Below are positions 1-7,352 of a stretch of DNA of 15,225 bases, one piece after another (position 1 is the first letter of the stretch; each line of letters opens with the position of its first letter). The translations under genes and the position numbers were made by a program. The DNA comes from an uncultured Pseudomonadota bacterium (GTDB taxonomy: Bacteria > Pseudomonadota > Gammaproteobacteria > Xanthomonadales > Ahniellaceae), in contig CALKUS010000210.1 of the NCBI GenBank assembly GCA_937996755.1, positions 1 to 15,225 of the forward strand, in the 5' to 3' direction. The notes under the pieces are model-generated. The model did not search any database and was not told where the DNA came from. It worked only from the letters and a program-made list of their open reading frames with translations.

Positions 1-17
1 ATTGGAACTGGGTCCGG

Positions 18-43
18 AGGAGGGGCGGGCCAGCGCCCCTCCT
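18..43. terminator. GC-rich hairpin downstream of the amidase gene
   Basis: A perfect 10-bp inverted repeat (AGGAGGGGCG at 18-27, complement at 34-43) with a 6-base loop lies about 110 bases past the amidase stop codon. Neither strand has a T-run after the stem, so a classical Rho-independent terminator is not shown. It may be a weak or Rho-assisted 3' end. The rest of 1-153 shows no convincing gene on either strand. Confidence 0.3.
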
Positions 44-153
44 TCGGTCGCCGGCAGGCGAAACTGTCCAGAGCGACAGCTCCGTCGAAAACTGATGCCT
101 GCATCGCGGCGGCCCAGCCGTTCCCGCGCAGCAGACGAAGCAGGTCGCGCCGA

Positions 154-1482
154 TCAGGACGACGTCGGAATGCGCAGCACGTCGCCGACACGCACGGTGT
201 CGGTCTTGAGCTTGTTCTCGTTCCGCAATGCCGCCAACGTCACGCGATGCCGCTGCGCGATGAGCGACAGCGACTCCCCCCTCGCCACGATGTGCTGCCT
301 GGGCGGCAGCGGATGCATCGCGATCCACGTGCCCGGCGGCGGCGCGGCGTGGAAGTACTCGCGCACGCCGGACAGGATGGCGTCGGCGAGCTTGCGTTGC
401 TCGACCGGGTTGCTGAGGCGCTTCTCCTCGGCCGGGTTCGAGATGAACGCCGTCTCGACGAGGATCGAAGGCACGTCGGGCGAGCGCAGCACCACGAAGT
501 TCGCGCGCTGCACCTCGCGCTTGTGCACCTTGCCGAGGCCGGAGATGCCCTGCAGGACGTGCATCGCGACGGCGCCGCTCGACGCGAGCGTCGCGCCCTG
601 CGAGAGGTCGAGCAGCACGGCCGCGAGCGTGCCGTCCTTGTCGTCGAGCGATACGCCGCCCACGAGGTCGGAGGCGTTCTCGCGGTCGGCGAGCCAGCGC
701 GCGGCTTCGCTCGACGCGCCGCGCTGCGACAGCATGAACACGGACGATCCCGCGGCCGAGCGCTTGTGGAACGCATCGGCGTGGATCGAGATGAACAGGT
801 CGGCGCGCGCTTCGCGTGCCTTTTCGTAGCGCCGCTCGAGCGGGATGAAGTAGTCGCCGTCGCGGATCAGCACGGCCTTCATGCCGGGCTCGGCTTCGAT
901 GACGTCGGCGAGGATCTTCGCGCACGCGAGCGTGATGTCCTTCTCGCGCTTGCCCGTCGCGCCGAGCGCACCCGGGTCCTCGCCGCCGTGGCCCGCGTCG
1001 ATCGCGACGATCACGTCGCGTTCGTCCGGCGGCACGGCGCTCGCCACCGACTTCACGATGCGTTTCGTCCCGGACTCGCGCCCGTAGAGGTCGACGACGA
1101 GGCGGTGTCCCTTGCCCTCCGCCGGCGGCAGCAGGAACGACTTCGCGCGCGCATCGCCGTCGACGTCGAGCACGATGCGCAGGTCCTTCGGCGTCGGGCG
1201 GCCCGAGCGCAGCGCCTTCACGACGCCCTTGCCCGCGGGCACGACGTAGTCGCGCGCGAGCGTCGAGTCCTCGAGGTCGATGACGATGCGCGCGGGATCG
1301 CTGAGCACGAACAGCTTGTAGTCGACCGAGCCGCCGAGGTCGAACACCGCGCGCGTGTATTCCGGGCTCTCCCAGATGCGCGCGGCGCGCACTTCCGTGG
1401 CCGACGCGGGCGCGCTGCCGGCGAGCGCCAGCAGGAAGGCGGCCAAGTACCTCGCGGCGAACCCCCGTCGCATGCGCGGCAT
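154..1482 (-). CDS. amiC: N-acetylmuramoyl-L-alanine amidase, AmiC/AmiB type, with AMIN and LysM domains
   Basis: Periplasmic zinc amidase that cuts the amide bond between N-acetylmuramic acid and the stem peptide, used in daughter-cell separation. The 442-residue product starts with a signal peptide (cleavage probably after ASA near residue 28) carrying RRGFAA, a plausible twin-arginine motif. An AMIN targeting domain follows (about 30-135), then the Amidase_3 catalytic domain (about 157-378). Zinc ligands visible are H165 in DAGHGGEDPG, E180, and H234 in SIHAD; the catalytic glutamate is E343 in LVETAFISN. A C-terminal LysM peptidoglycan-binding domain spans about 396-438. The gene lies 79 bases downstream of tsaE, as in the enterobacterial nnr-tsaE-amiB order. 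Family assignment is firm; amiB versus amiC as the symbol is a naming choice. M4 (ATG at 1473) is an alternative start. Confidence 0.93.
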   Translation of the reverse strand: MPRMRRGFAARYLAAFLLALAGSAPASATEVRAARIWESPEYTRAVFDLGGSVDYKLFVLSDPARIVIDLEDSTLARDYVVPAGKGVVKALRSGRPTPKDLRIVLDVDGDARAKSFLLPPAEGKGHRLVVDLYGRESGTKRIVKSVASAVPPDERDVIVAIDAGHGGEDPGALGATGKREKDITLACAKILADVIEAEPGMKAVLIRDGDYFIPLERRYEKAREARADLFISIHADAFHKRSAAGSSVFMLSQRGASSEAARWLADRENASDLVGGVSLDDKDGTLAAVLLDLSQGATLASSGAVAMHVLQGISGLGKVHKREVQRANFVVLRSPDVPSILVETAFISNPAEEKRLSNPVEQRKLADAILSGVREYFHAAPPPGTWIAMHPLPPRQHIVARGESLSLIAQRHRVTLAALRNENKLKTDTVRVGDVLRIPTSS

Positions 1483-1561
1483 TCAAGCGCATGCCGCGCA
1501 CTTTGGCAAGCGAATTTTCCTTGAGAATCCGCCGCCTGCAGGACGTTCTTCAGGCTTCGGT

Positions 1562-2038
1562 TCAGCGGGTGGGCTCGTTCGGGAGGCGGGCGAGCATGGC
1601 GGCGCCTGCCGGCGTGTCGGCCGTCGCCACCAGGTCGCGGCGCAGGCCGGCGTGTGCGAGCGCCAGCACGAGGTCGGCCGCGGGCAGTGCGTCGGCGCCC
1701 TTCTCGGGCCATTCGACGAGCATCGCGGCATCCGGCGACGCGAGGTCGCGGACTCCCAGGTACTCGAGCTCGTCGGGCGACGCGAGCCGATAGAGGTCGA
1801 GGTGGTGCAGCGTGCCGCCGGGCACGGCGTAGGTTTCGACGAGCGTGTACGTGGGGCTCTTCACGCGCGCGCCCGGCGTCAGCGCGCGGATCAGCGCGCG
1901 CGCGAACGTGGTCTTGCCGGCGCCGAGCTCGCCGCGCAGGTGCACCACGCTGCCGGGAACGAGCGCGCGCGCCGCGTGGATCGCGAGGTTCTCGAGGCCG
2001 GGCTGGTCGAGCCCGAGCCAGCGCCGCTCGGTGCTCAC
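1562..2038 (-). CDS. tsaE: tRNA t6A37 threonylcarbamoyltransferase complex ATPase TsaE
   Basis: TsaE is the small ATPase that works with TsaB and TsaD to transfer the threonylcarbamoyl group to A37 of ANN-reading tRNAs. The product is 158 residues, the normal family length. The P-loop GELGAGKTT is at 36-44, the family motif SPTYTLVE at 61-68, HLDLYRL at about 79-85 and LVEWPEKG at 107-114. The start is a GTG whose last two bases begin the nnr stop codon (GTGA, a 4-base overlap), so translation is probably coupled to nnr. The neighbour order nnr-tsaE-amidase is the classical gammaproteobacterial one (yjeF-yjeE-amiB). No separate promoter is visible. Confidence 0.95.
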   Translation of the reverse strand: MSTERRWLGLDQPGLENLAIHAARALVPGSVVHLRGELGAGKTTFARALIRALTPGARVKSPTYTLVETYAVPGGTLHHLDLYRLASPDELEYLGVRDLASPDAAMLVEWPEKGADALPAADLVLALAHAGLRRDLVATADTPAGAAMLARLPNEPTR

Positions 2039-3495
2039 GTGCCCACCGCCTGCGCGATGCACGCGGCGACGTCGGCCGCGAGCAGGCCGCGCGACAGCCC
2101 ACGCGCAGCGCGCCGGGCCGCTTCGGCATGCGCCGCGACGCCGGCGCACGCGGCGTCGAACGGCGCGAGCCCCTGCGCGGCGAACGCGGCGACGACGCCG
2201 GCCAGCACGTCGCCCATGCCACCGCTCGCCATCGCGGGATTCGCGCCGCCGCCGATCGCGAGCGCGCCGTCGGGCGATGCGACCACGGTGCCCGCGCCCT
2301 TGAGCACGACGACGGCGCCGTGACGCCCGGCGATGGCGAGCGCGGCCGCACAGCGGTCGCGCTGCACGGCCGCGACGTCGCTGCCCAGCAATCGCGCCGC
2401 TTCGCCCGGGTGCGGCGTGAGCACGCAACCGGACGGCAGCGTGCGCGATGCAGCCGCGAGTCGATTCAGCGCGTCCGCATCGAGCACGGCGGGCTTGCCG
2501 GCTGCGAGCGCACGCGCCAGCAGGCCCGCCCCCCACTCGCCCTGGCCCAGGCCCGGGCCCACGACGAGCCAGGTCGCGCGCCCGATCGCGTCGTTGCAGC
2601 GCGACGGGTCGCCGGCATCGAACGCCATCAACTCGGGCCGACGAGCGAGCGCGGCCGCGACGTGCGCGGCGTCCGTGGCGAGCGAGACGAGGCCGGCACC
2701 GGCTCGCGCTGCCGCTTCGGCCGCGAGCAGCGCGGCGCCTCCGAGGCCGCGCGCACCGCCGACCACGAGCACATGGCCGACGCGGCCCTTGTGCGTCGAC
2801 GGCGCACGCCGCGGCAGCAGCACGCGTGCGATGCCGGCGTCGAGCAGCTTCGCGCCCGAGCTCGCCGGCGTTGCGACGCCGAGCGTCTCGAGCACGAGCT
2901 CGCCGCGCACGTCGAATGCGTCGCCCGTCCACAGGCCGCGCTTGTGCGCGAGGAACGTCACGGTGAGGTCGGCGCGTACGCACGGTGCATGCGCGTGGCC
3001 GCGATCCGCGTCGAGGCCCGACGGCACGTCGAGCGCGAGCTTCGCGCCGCGCGCGGCGTTCAGCGCGGCGATCAGCGCCGCCGCGTCGCTGTCGGGATCG
3101 CGCGCGAGGCCGATGCCGAACATCGCGTCGACGACGAGGTCGGCAGTCGCGAGCGCGTCGCCTGCCGCCGACCATGGCCTGGTTTCCCCGGTCCAGGCCT
3201 GCGCCGCGGCGCGCGCGTCGTCGGCGCGCGGTGCGCCGTTCGCGAGCACGACGACCTCGCAACCCGCTTCGCGCGCCAGCCGGGCGACGACGTATCCGTC
3301 GCCGCCGTTGTTGCCGGGACCGGCGCAGACGGCGATGCGCCGCGCCTCGGGCCAGCGCGCGCGGGCGCGCCGCCACGCGGCGGCGCCGGCGCGCGCCATG
3401 AGGCCGGGATCGCCCGCGGGCAGGCGTGCGGCGGCGTCGCGCTCGATCGCGCGCAGCTCGTCGACGGAAAACAGCGGTTCGGAGGGTGCGCGCAC
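2035..3495 (-). CDS. nnr: Bifunctional NAD(P)H-hydrate epimerase / ADP-dependent NAD(P)H-hydrate dehydratase
   Basis: This enzyme repairs hydrated NADH and NADPH: the N-terminal domain epimerises R- and S-NAD(P)HX, and the C-terminal ribokinase-like domain dehydrates the S form using ADP. The product is 486 residues, close to the two-domain E. coli enzyme. The epimerase domain (about 8-215) carries AGPGNNGGDGYVVAR at 58-72 and LDVPSG at 155-160. The dehydratase domain (about 225-485) carries HKGRVGHVLVVGG at 235-247, GPGLG at 313-317, the TPHPGEAARLL segment from 360, and NPAMASGGMGDVLAG at 419-433, with D429 the likely catalytic aspartate. The chosen start is GTG at 3495; no ATG with coding support lies upstream in frame. 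This start sits 6 bases from a perfect TATAAT, so the transcript may be leaderless. Confidence 0.94.
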   Translation of the reverse strand: MRAPSEPLFSVDELRAIERDAAARLPAGDPGLMARAGAAAWRRARARWPEARRIAVCAGPGNNGGDGYVVARLAREAGCEVVVLANGAPRADDARAAAQAWTGETRPWSAAGDALATADLVVDAMFGIGLARDPDSDAAALIAALNAARGAKLALDVPSGLDADRGHAHAPCVRADLTVTFLAHKRGLWTGDAFDVRGELVLETLGVATPASSGAKLLDAGIARVLLPRRAPSTHKGRVGHVLVVGGARGLGGAALLAAEAAARAGAGLVSLATDAAHVAAALARRPELMAFDAGDPSRCNDAIGRATWLVVGPGLGQGEWGAGLLARALAAGKPAVLDADALNRLAAASRTLPSGCVLTPHPGEAARLLGSDVAAVQRDRCAAALAIAGRHGAVVVLKGAGTVVASPDGALAIGGGANPAMASGGMGDVLAGVVAAFAAQGLAPFDAACAGVAAHAEAARRAARGLSRGLLAADVAACIAQAVGT

Positions 3496-3499
3496 GCGG

Positions 3500-3511
3500 C
3501 GATTATAATCG
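3500..3511. promoter_or_regulatory. Shared palindromic -10 element of the divergent nnr and queG genes
   Basis: The 12-bp palindrome CGATTATAATCG is an isolated AT-rich patch in the 21-base space between the two GTG starts. It reads TATAAT on the plus strand (3504-3509) toward queG and on the minus strand (3507-3502) toward nnr. The -10 boxes end 7 and 6 bases before the respective GTG codons, the distance at which transcription normally starts. No TTGACA-like -35 is seen at 17 bp on either side. The reading as a bidirectional promoter is inference from the perfect -10 and its position. Confidence 0.6.
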
Positions 3512-3516
3512 TCGCG

Positions 3517-4581
3517 GTGCACCCGCCCGCCTGCGACTACGCCGCGCTCGCCGACGAGATCCGTCGCTGGGGCGCGGAGCTCGGCTTCCAGCAGCTCGGC
3601 ATTTCCGGCGTGGAGCTGCCGGAGGACGAGGCGCGGCTGCTGGCGTGGCTGGCGCAGGGTCGCCACGGCGACATGGAATACATGGCGCGCCACGGGACGA
3701 AGCGCTCGCGCCCGGTCGAGCTCGTGCCGGGCACGACCCGGGTCATTTCCGTGCGCATGGACTACTGGCCCGATGCCGACGACGCCGTCGCGGTGCTCGA
3801 CGACGCACGAAAGGCCTATGTCTCGCGCTACGCGCTCGGTCGCGACTACCACAAGGTGCTGCGCCACCGGCTGCAGCAACTCGCCGACCGCATCGCCGAA
3901 CGCGTGGGGCCGTTCGGCCACCGCGCGTTCACCGACAGCGCGCCCGTGCTCGAGAAGCCGCTCGCGCGCGACGCCGGGCTCGGCTGGATCGGCAAGCACA
4001 CGAACCTGATCAACGCGAAGGCGGGATCGTGGTTCTTCCTCGGCGAGCTCTACACCGACCTTCCGCTGCCGGTCGACGCGCCGGCGCGCGACCATTGCGG
4101 CACGTGCTCGCGCTGCATCGAGGCCTGCCCGACCGGCGCGATCGTCGCGCCGTACCAGCTCGACGCGCGGCTGTGCATCTCGTACCTCACGATCGAGTCG
4201 CCCGCGCCGATCCCGGAAGCGCTGCGGCCCGCGCTCGGCAACCGCATCTACGGCTGCGACGACTGCCAGCTGGTCTGTCCCTGGAACAAGTTCGCGAAGC
4301 TGTCCGTCGAGCCGGACTTCCGCGAGCGACACGGCCTGGGCAGCGCGTCGCTGGTCGAGCTGTTCGCGTGGAGCGAGGAAGAATTCCTCGCGCGCACCGA
4401 AGGCTCGGCGATCCGCCGCATCGGCCACGAGCGCTGGCTGCGCAACATCGCGGTCGCGCTCGGCAATGCGCCGACGAGCGCGGAAGTCGTCGCCGCGCTC
4501 CGGTCACGCGCAGACCACCTTTCAGCATTGGTACGGGAGCACGTCGCGTGGGCTTTGCGACGCCACGGCGAAAGCGGATAG
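3517..4581 (+). CDS. queG: Epoxyqueuosine reductase QueG
   Basis: QueG catalyses the last step of queuosine synthesis, cobalamin-dependent reduction of epoxyqueuosine at the wobble base of GUN tRNAs. The product is 354 residues (E. coli about 379). An N-terminal QueG-family domain contains TDSAPVLEKP at 139-148, with D140 the likely proton donor, and GWIGKHTNL at 156-164. Two [4Fe-4S] clusters are encoded by C194, C197, C200, C204 (CGTCSRCIEACP) and by C220 with C247, C250, C254 (CDDCQLVCPWN). A HEAT-like C-terminal stretch follows from about 300. The start is GTG at 3517, 7 bases after a perfect TATAAT and without a ribosome-binding site, so leaderless translation is likely. The stop TAG lies in the tandem heptamer repeat that begins at 4573. 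Confidence 0.95.
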   Translation: MHPPACDYAALADEIRRWGAELGFQQLGISGVELPEDEARLLAWLAQGRHGDMEYMARHGTKRSRPVELVPGTTRVISVRMDYWPDADDAVAVLDDARKAYVSRYALGRDYHKVLRHRLQQLADRIAERVGPFGHRAFTDSAPVLEKPLARDAGLGWIGKHTNLINAKAGSWFFLGELYTDLPLPVDAPARDHCGTCSRCIEACPTGAIVAPYQLDARLCISYLTIESPAPIPEALRPALGNRIYGCDDCQLVCPWNKFAKLSVEPDFRERHGLGSASLVELFAWSEEEFLARTEGSAIRRIGHERWLRNIAVALGNAPTSAEVVAALRSRADHLSALVREHVAWALRRHGESG

Positions 4582-4677
4582 CGGATAGCGGGGAGCGCGG
4601 AGCGGGGAGCGGGGAGCGGCAAGAGCAGTGCGCGGCGTGCCCGTGCCGCTCCCCGCTGCCCGCTTACCGCTCTCGCT
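4573..4677. repeat. Tandem 7-bp repeat dyad between convergent queG and pgi
   Basis: On the plus strand, seven tandem units AGCGGNN occupy 4573-4620 (AGCGGAT twice, AGCGGGG, AGCGCGG, AGCGGGG twice, then AGCGGC). On the minus strand the same unit recurs in 4677-4645 (AGCGAG, AGCGGTA, AGCGGGC, AGCGGGG, AGCGGC). The innermost 13 bases of both arms (4608-4620 and 4645-4657) pair perfectly around a 24-base loop. The queG stop TAG (4579-4581) and the pgi stop TAA (4666-4664) are both made of repeat units. The structure probably serves as a bidirectional 3' end. I recall heptamer dyads of this style as common between genes in Xanthomonadaceae, but could not check this. Confidence 0.8.
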
Positions 4678-6226
4678 GCCGGATTTCCGCGAGCGCTGCG
4701 CGCGTCGCGGCGTCAGCGTCGTCGGGGAGCGCGCCGCCTTCGAGCGCCGGCAGGATGCCCTTCGCGATCTGCTTGCCGAGTTCGACGCCCCACTGGTCGA
4801 ACGAATCGATGCCCCAGATCACGCCCTGCGCGTGCACCTTGTGTTCGTACGCCGCGAGCAGCATGCCGAGCGTCTCGGGTGCGAGGTCGTCGAGCAGCAG
4901 CAGCGACGCCGGACGATTGCCCGGGCACGCCTTCTCGGGCGCGGTTCCCGCCGGCGTGCCGTGCGTGAACGCGGCCGCCTGCGCGAGCAGGTTCGCGAGC
5001 AGCGCGCGGTGGTTCGCCTCGTGGCGGTGCGCCGGCTTCACGACGCCCAGCAGGTCGACCGGCACGCAATCGGTGCCCTGGTGCAGCGACTGGAAGAACG
5101 CGTGCTGCGCGTTCGTGCCGACGTCGCCCCACACGACCGGCGCGGCCGCGCGTGGGAGCGGCGCTCCGTCGGCGGCGACGCGCTTGCCGTTGGATTCCAT
5201 CTCGAGCTGTTGCAGGTACGCGGGCAGCAGGCGCAGGCGCTCGTCGTACGGAATGCAGGCGAGCGAGGCGAGGCCCAGCGCGTTGCGGTTCCAGATGCCC
5301 GCAAGCGCGAGCCACACGGGGAGATTCCTCGCGAGCGGCGCTTCCGCATAGTGGCGGTCCATGCGCCGCGCGCCCGCGAGCAGCCGGCGGAACACGTCCA
5401 TGCCGCACTGGAGCGCGATCGGCAGGCCGACCGCCGACCACAATGAATAGCGGCCGCCGACCCAGTCCCACATCGGCAGCACGCGCTCGGCCGGCACGCC
5501 GAATGCCGTCGCGGCCGCGACGTTCGCGCTCACGGCGACGAGCCGCTGCGCGACTTCGGCCTGCGGCAACGCGCCCGCGAGCCAGTCGCGCAGCACGGTT
5601 CCGTTGAGCAGCGTTTCCTGCGTACCGAAGCTCTTCGACACGAGGCACACGAGCGCACGTCGCGGATCGACGTCGCGCACGACGCGCGCAACGGCTTCGC
5701 CGTCGACGTTGGGGACGAAATGCACGCGCAGCCGCTCGTCGGCGTGCGCCGCGAGCGCATCGCAGGCGAGGCGCGGGCCGAGGTCGGAGCCGCCGATGCC
5801 CACGTGCACCACGTCGGTGACCGGGCTCTCGGGCGCGCGCACGGACGCGACGAGCGCGGACAGGCGCTCGCGGGCTTCGTTCGCGCTGCGCGCCGCATCG
5901 GCCGCGACGCCACGCGCGTCGGGCGCGGGCGCCGCGGCGCGCAGCGCGACGTGCAGTGCGGGACGCCGCTCGGTGCGGTTGACCATTTCGCCGGCGTACA
6001 TCGCGGCGATCGCGCGCGGCAGTTGCGCCGCTTCGGCGAGCGCGAGCAACGCGGCGAACGCGTCGTCGTCCAGGCGCTGGCGCGACAGGTCGAGGCGCAG
6101 CGGGCCTTCGCGCAGCGCGAACCGGTCGACGCGACCCGTTTGCGCCAGCAGGTCGGCGGTGCGGGTCGGGCCGAGGCGCGCGGCGTGGCCGGCTAGCTCG
6201 GCCCAGCAGTTATCCAGCTGGCTCAT
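4664..6226 (-). CDS. pgi: Glucose-6-phosphate isomerase
   Basis: Cytosolic enzyme interconverting glucose 6-phosphate and fructose 6-phosphate. The product is 520 residues, slightly shorter than E. coli Pgi (549). Family signatures are visible: VGIGGSDLGPR in the sugar-phosphate site, DWVGGRYSLWSAVGLP (first PGI signature), QLEMESNGK with the catalytic glutamate, TNAQHAFFQSLHQGT with the catalytic histidine, and FDQWGVELGKQ (second signature) with the catalytic lysine. The ATG start gives the expected N-terminus; no good Shine-Dalgarno sequence precedes it. The gene lies downstream of panC in the same direction but is separated from it by a strong terminator, so it is probably transcribed from its own promoter. 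The last codons are supplied by the intergenic heptamer repeat. Confidence 0.96.
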   Translation of the reverse strand: MSQLDNCWAELAGHAARLGPTRTADLLAQTGRVDRFALREGPLRLDLSRQRLDDDAFAALLALAEAAQLPRAIAAMYAGEMVNRTERRPALHVALRAAAPAPDARGVAADAARSANEARERLSALVASVRAPESPVTDVVHVGIGGSDLGPRLACDALAAHADERLRVHFVPNVDGEAVARVVRDVDPRRALVCLVSKSFGTQETLLNGTVLRDWLAGALPQAEVAQRLVAVSANVAAATAFGVPAERVLPMWDWVGGRYSLWSAVGLPIALQCGMDVFRRLLAGARRMDRHYAEAPLARNLPVWLALAGIWNRNALGLASLACIPYDERLRLLPAYLQQLEMESNGKRVAADGAPLPRAAAPVVWGDVGTNAQHAFFQSLHQGTDCVPVDLLGVVKPAHRHEANHRALLANLLAQAAAFTHGTPAGTAPEKACPGNRPASLLLLDDLAPETLGMLLAAYEHKVHAQGVIWGIDSFDQWGVELGKQIAKGILPALEGGALPDDADAATRAALAEIRQRER

Positions 6227-6268
6227 CGTCGAAGGGGGCGCGAAACCGGGCGGCAGGGCAACCGGCTG

Positions 6269-6274
6269 ATTTTA
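6269..6274 (-). promoter_or_regulatory. Candidate -10 box of the pgi promoter
   Basis: TAAAAT on the minus strand lies about 43 bases before the pgi ATG, directly after the T-run of the upstream terminator. The hexamer 17 bases upstream (TTCAGC) is a weak -35 and falls inside the terminator stem. Position and an otherwise GC-rich context support it; the -35 does not. Confidence 0.4.
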
Positions 6275-6277
6275 GGC

Positions 6278-6309
6278 AAAAAAAAACCCTCGCTGAAACC
6301 AGCGAGGGT
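6278..6309 (-). terminator. Rho-independent terminator of the panC-side transcript
   Basis: A perfect 10-bp stem (ACCCTCGCTG and CAGCGAGGGT, 6286-6309) with a 4-base loop is followed on the minus strand by nine T residues (6286-6278). The plus strand has no T-run after the stem, so the signal works on minus-strand transcripts arriving from pcnB-folK-panB-panC or from an RNA in the spacer. It isolates pgi from that operon. Confidence 0.9.
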
Positions 6310-6508
6310 AGAATCGGAGTGACGATTACCTCAAACAATGCGCCCTGCTGTCGGCGGGGATCGCTGTAAAGCGGTCAACCCGACGGCGAGGACAACTTAC
6401 CACAGCTCGATGGGAAAAAGCTACGGTTGTGGTAAGCGCGCCGCAACTGTCGCCCGATCTGTGGCGCCTCCGCAACAGCCCGTTGCGCTGCGACACGAGC
6501 AAATACAG
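6310..6508 (-). other. Structured non-coding spacer between panC and its terminator (possible 3' UTR or small RNA)
   Basis: About 200 bases between the panC stop and the terminator hold no recognisable gene on either strand. The stretch contains a perfect 9-bp inverted repeat, CTTACCACA at 6396-6404 with TGTGGTAAG at 6428-6436. Inside it are short AGCT complements (6404-6407 and 6418-6421), and a smaller AATCG/CGATT stem lies just before the terminator. Such a long structured leader to a terminator fits a 3'-UTR-derived or free-standing small RNA. No convincing promoter was found, and it matches no RNA family I can name. Confidence 0.3.
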
Positions 6509-7351
6509 TCAGATCAACAAGTTATCGATCAGCCTCGTTGCGCCCAGGCGGGCCGCGGCGAGCGCGACCAGACCGGTGCGACGACCGCGCTCCGGCACGC
6601 GCAGGTCGTCGTCGGTGCGGATCGCCACGTAGTCGACGCGGAATCCTGCCGCTTCCAGGCGCGCCCTGCCCTCGGCCTCGACGTCGGCAATGGCATCGCC
6701 GCGCCGCACGCGCCCGGCGGCATCGCGCAGGGTCGCGCTGATGAGCGGTGCGCGCGCGCGCTCCTCGGGCGAGAGGTACTGGTTGCGCGAGCTCAGCGCG
6801 AGGCCGTCCGCCTCGCGTTGCGTCGGGCCCGCGACAATCGCGACCGGCAGCGCGAGGTCGGCGACCAGGCGCCGCACGACGAGCAGTTGCTGGAAGTCCT
6901 TCTGGCCGAACACGGCGACGTCGGGCTGCACGAAACCGAAGAGCTTCGCGACCACGGTCGCCACGCCACTGAAGTGTCCCGGACGGAACTCGCCGTCGAG
7001 CGTGCCGTCCAGCGAAGGGACTTCGATGCGCACGTGGCCATCGGTACCGAGCGGATACATCTCCTGCACGGAAGGCGCGAACAGCAGGTCGCAGCCGGCG
7101 TCGGCGAGCTGCGTCGCGTCCGCCTCGAGGGTCCGGGGGTAGCGCGCGAAATCCTCGTTCGGCCCGAACTGCGTCGGATTCACGAACACGCTCGCGACGA
7201 CGCGGCCCGCGTTCGCGCGCGCCAGCGCGACGAGCGACAGGTGGCCGACGTGGAGATTCCCCATCGTGGGCACGAACCCGACGCGTTCGCCGGCGCGTTT
7301 CCACGCAGCCACCGCCTCGCGCAGCTCGCGCGCCGTCTCGACTCGCAGCAT
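6509..7351 (-). CDS. panC: Pantothenate synthetase (pantoate--beta-alanine ligase)
   Basis: PanC joins pantoate and beta-alanine with ATP to make pantothenate, the coenzyme A precursor. The product is 280 residues, normal for the family. The nucleotidyltransferase-fold signature PTMGNLHVGH is at 28-37 with the HxGH pair H34/H37; NPTQFGPNEDFARYPRT at 58-74 and FGQKDFQQL at 148-156 form the pantoate/ATP site; the KMSKS-like loop ALSSRNQYLS is at 185-194. The ATG start lies one base after the panB stop, so translation is probably coupled. The gene closes the pcnB-folK-panB-panC unit and is followed by a spacer and strong terminator rather than by panD. Confidence 0.96.
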   Translation of the reverse strand: MLRVETARELREAVAAWKRAGERVGFVPTMGNLHVGHLSLVALARANAGRVVASVFVNPTQFGPNEDFARYPRTLEADATQLADAGCDLLFAPSVQEMYPLGTDGHVRIEVPSLDGTLDGEFRPGHFSGVATVVAKLFGFVQPDVAVFGQKDFQQLLVVRRLVADLALPVAIVAGPTQREADGLALSSRNQYLSPEERARAPLISATLRDAAGRVRRGDAIADVEAEGRARLEAAGFRVDYVAIRTDDDLRVPERGRRTGLVALAAARLGATRLIDNLLI

Positions 7352-7352
7352 G

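Noticed and set aside
247..1524. Plus-strand frame antisense to the amidase
   Set aside because: Low-complexity, charged translation opposite a fully recognisable amidase; a GC-rich shadow frame.
1654..3516. Long plus-strand frame that runs in front of queG, antisense to tsaE and nnr
   Set aside because: It is arginine- and alanine-rich and mirrors strongly recognised minus-strand genes. Long antisense frames are expected at this GC content; QueG homology begins only at 3517.
4628..5446. Plus-strand frames antisense to pgi
   Set aside because: No domain sense and in mirror position to conserved Pgi motifs.
6396..6436. The 9-bp inverted repeat in the panC-pgi spacer as a riboswitch or transcription-factor operator for pgi
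   Set aside because: It lies upstream of a strong terminator rather than in the pgi leader, and matches no riboswitch or operator I know; kept only as part of a possible structured RNA.
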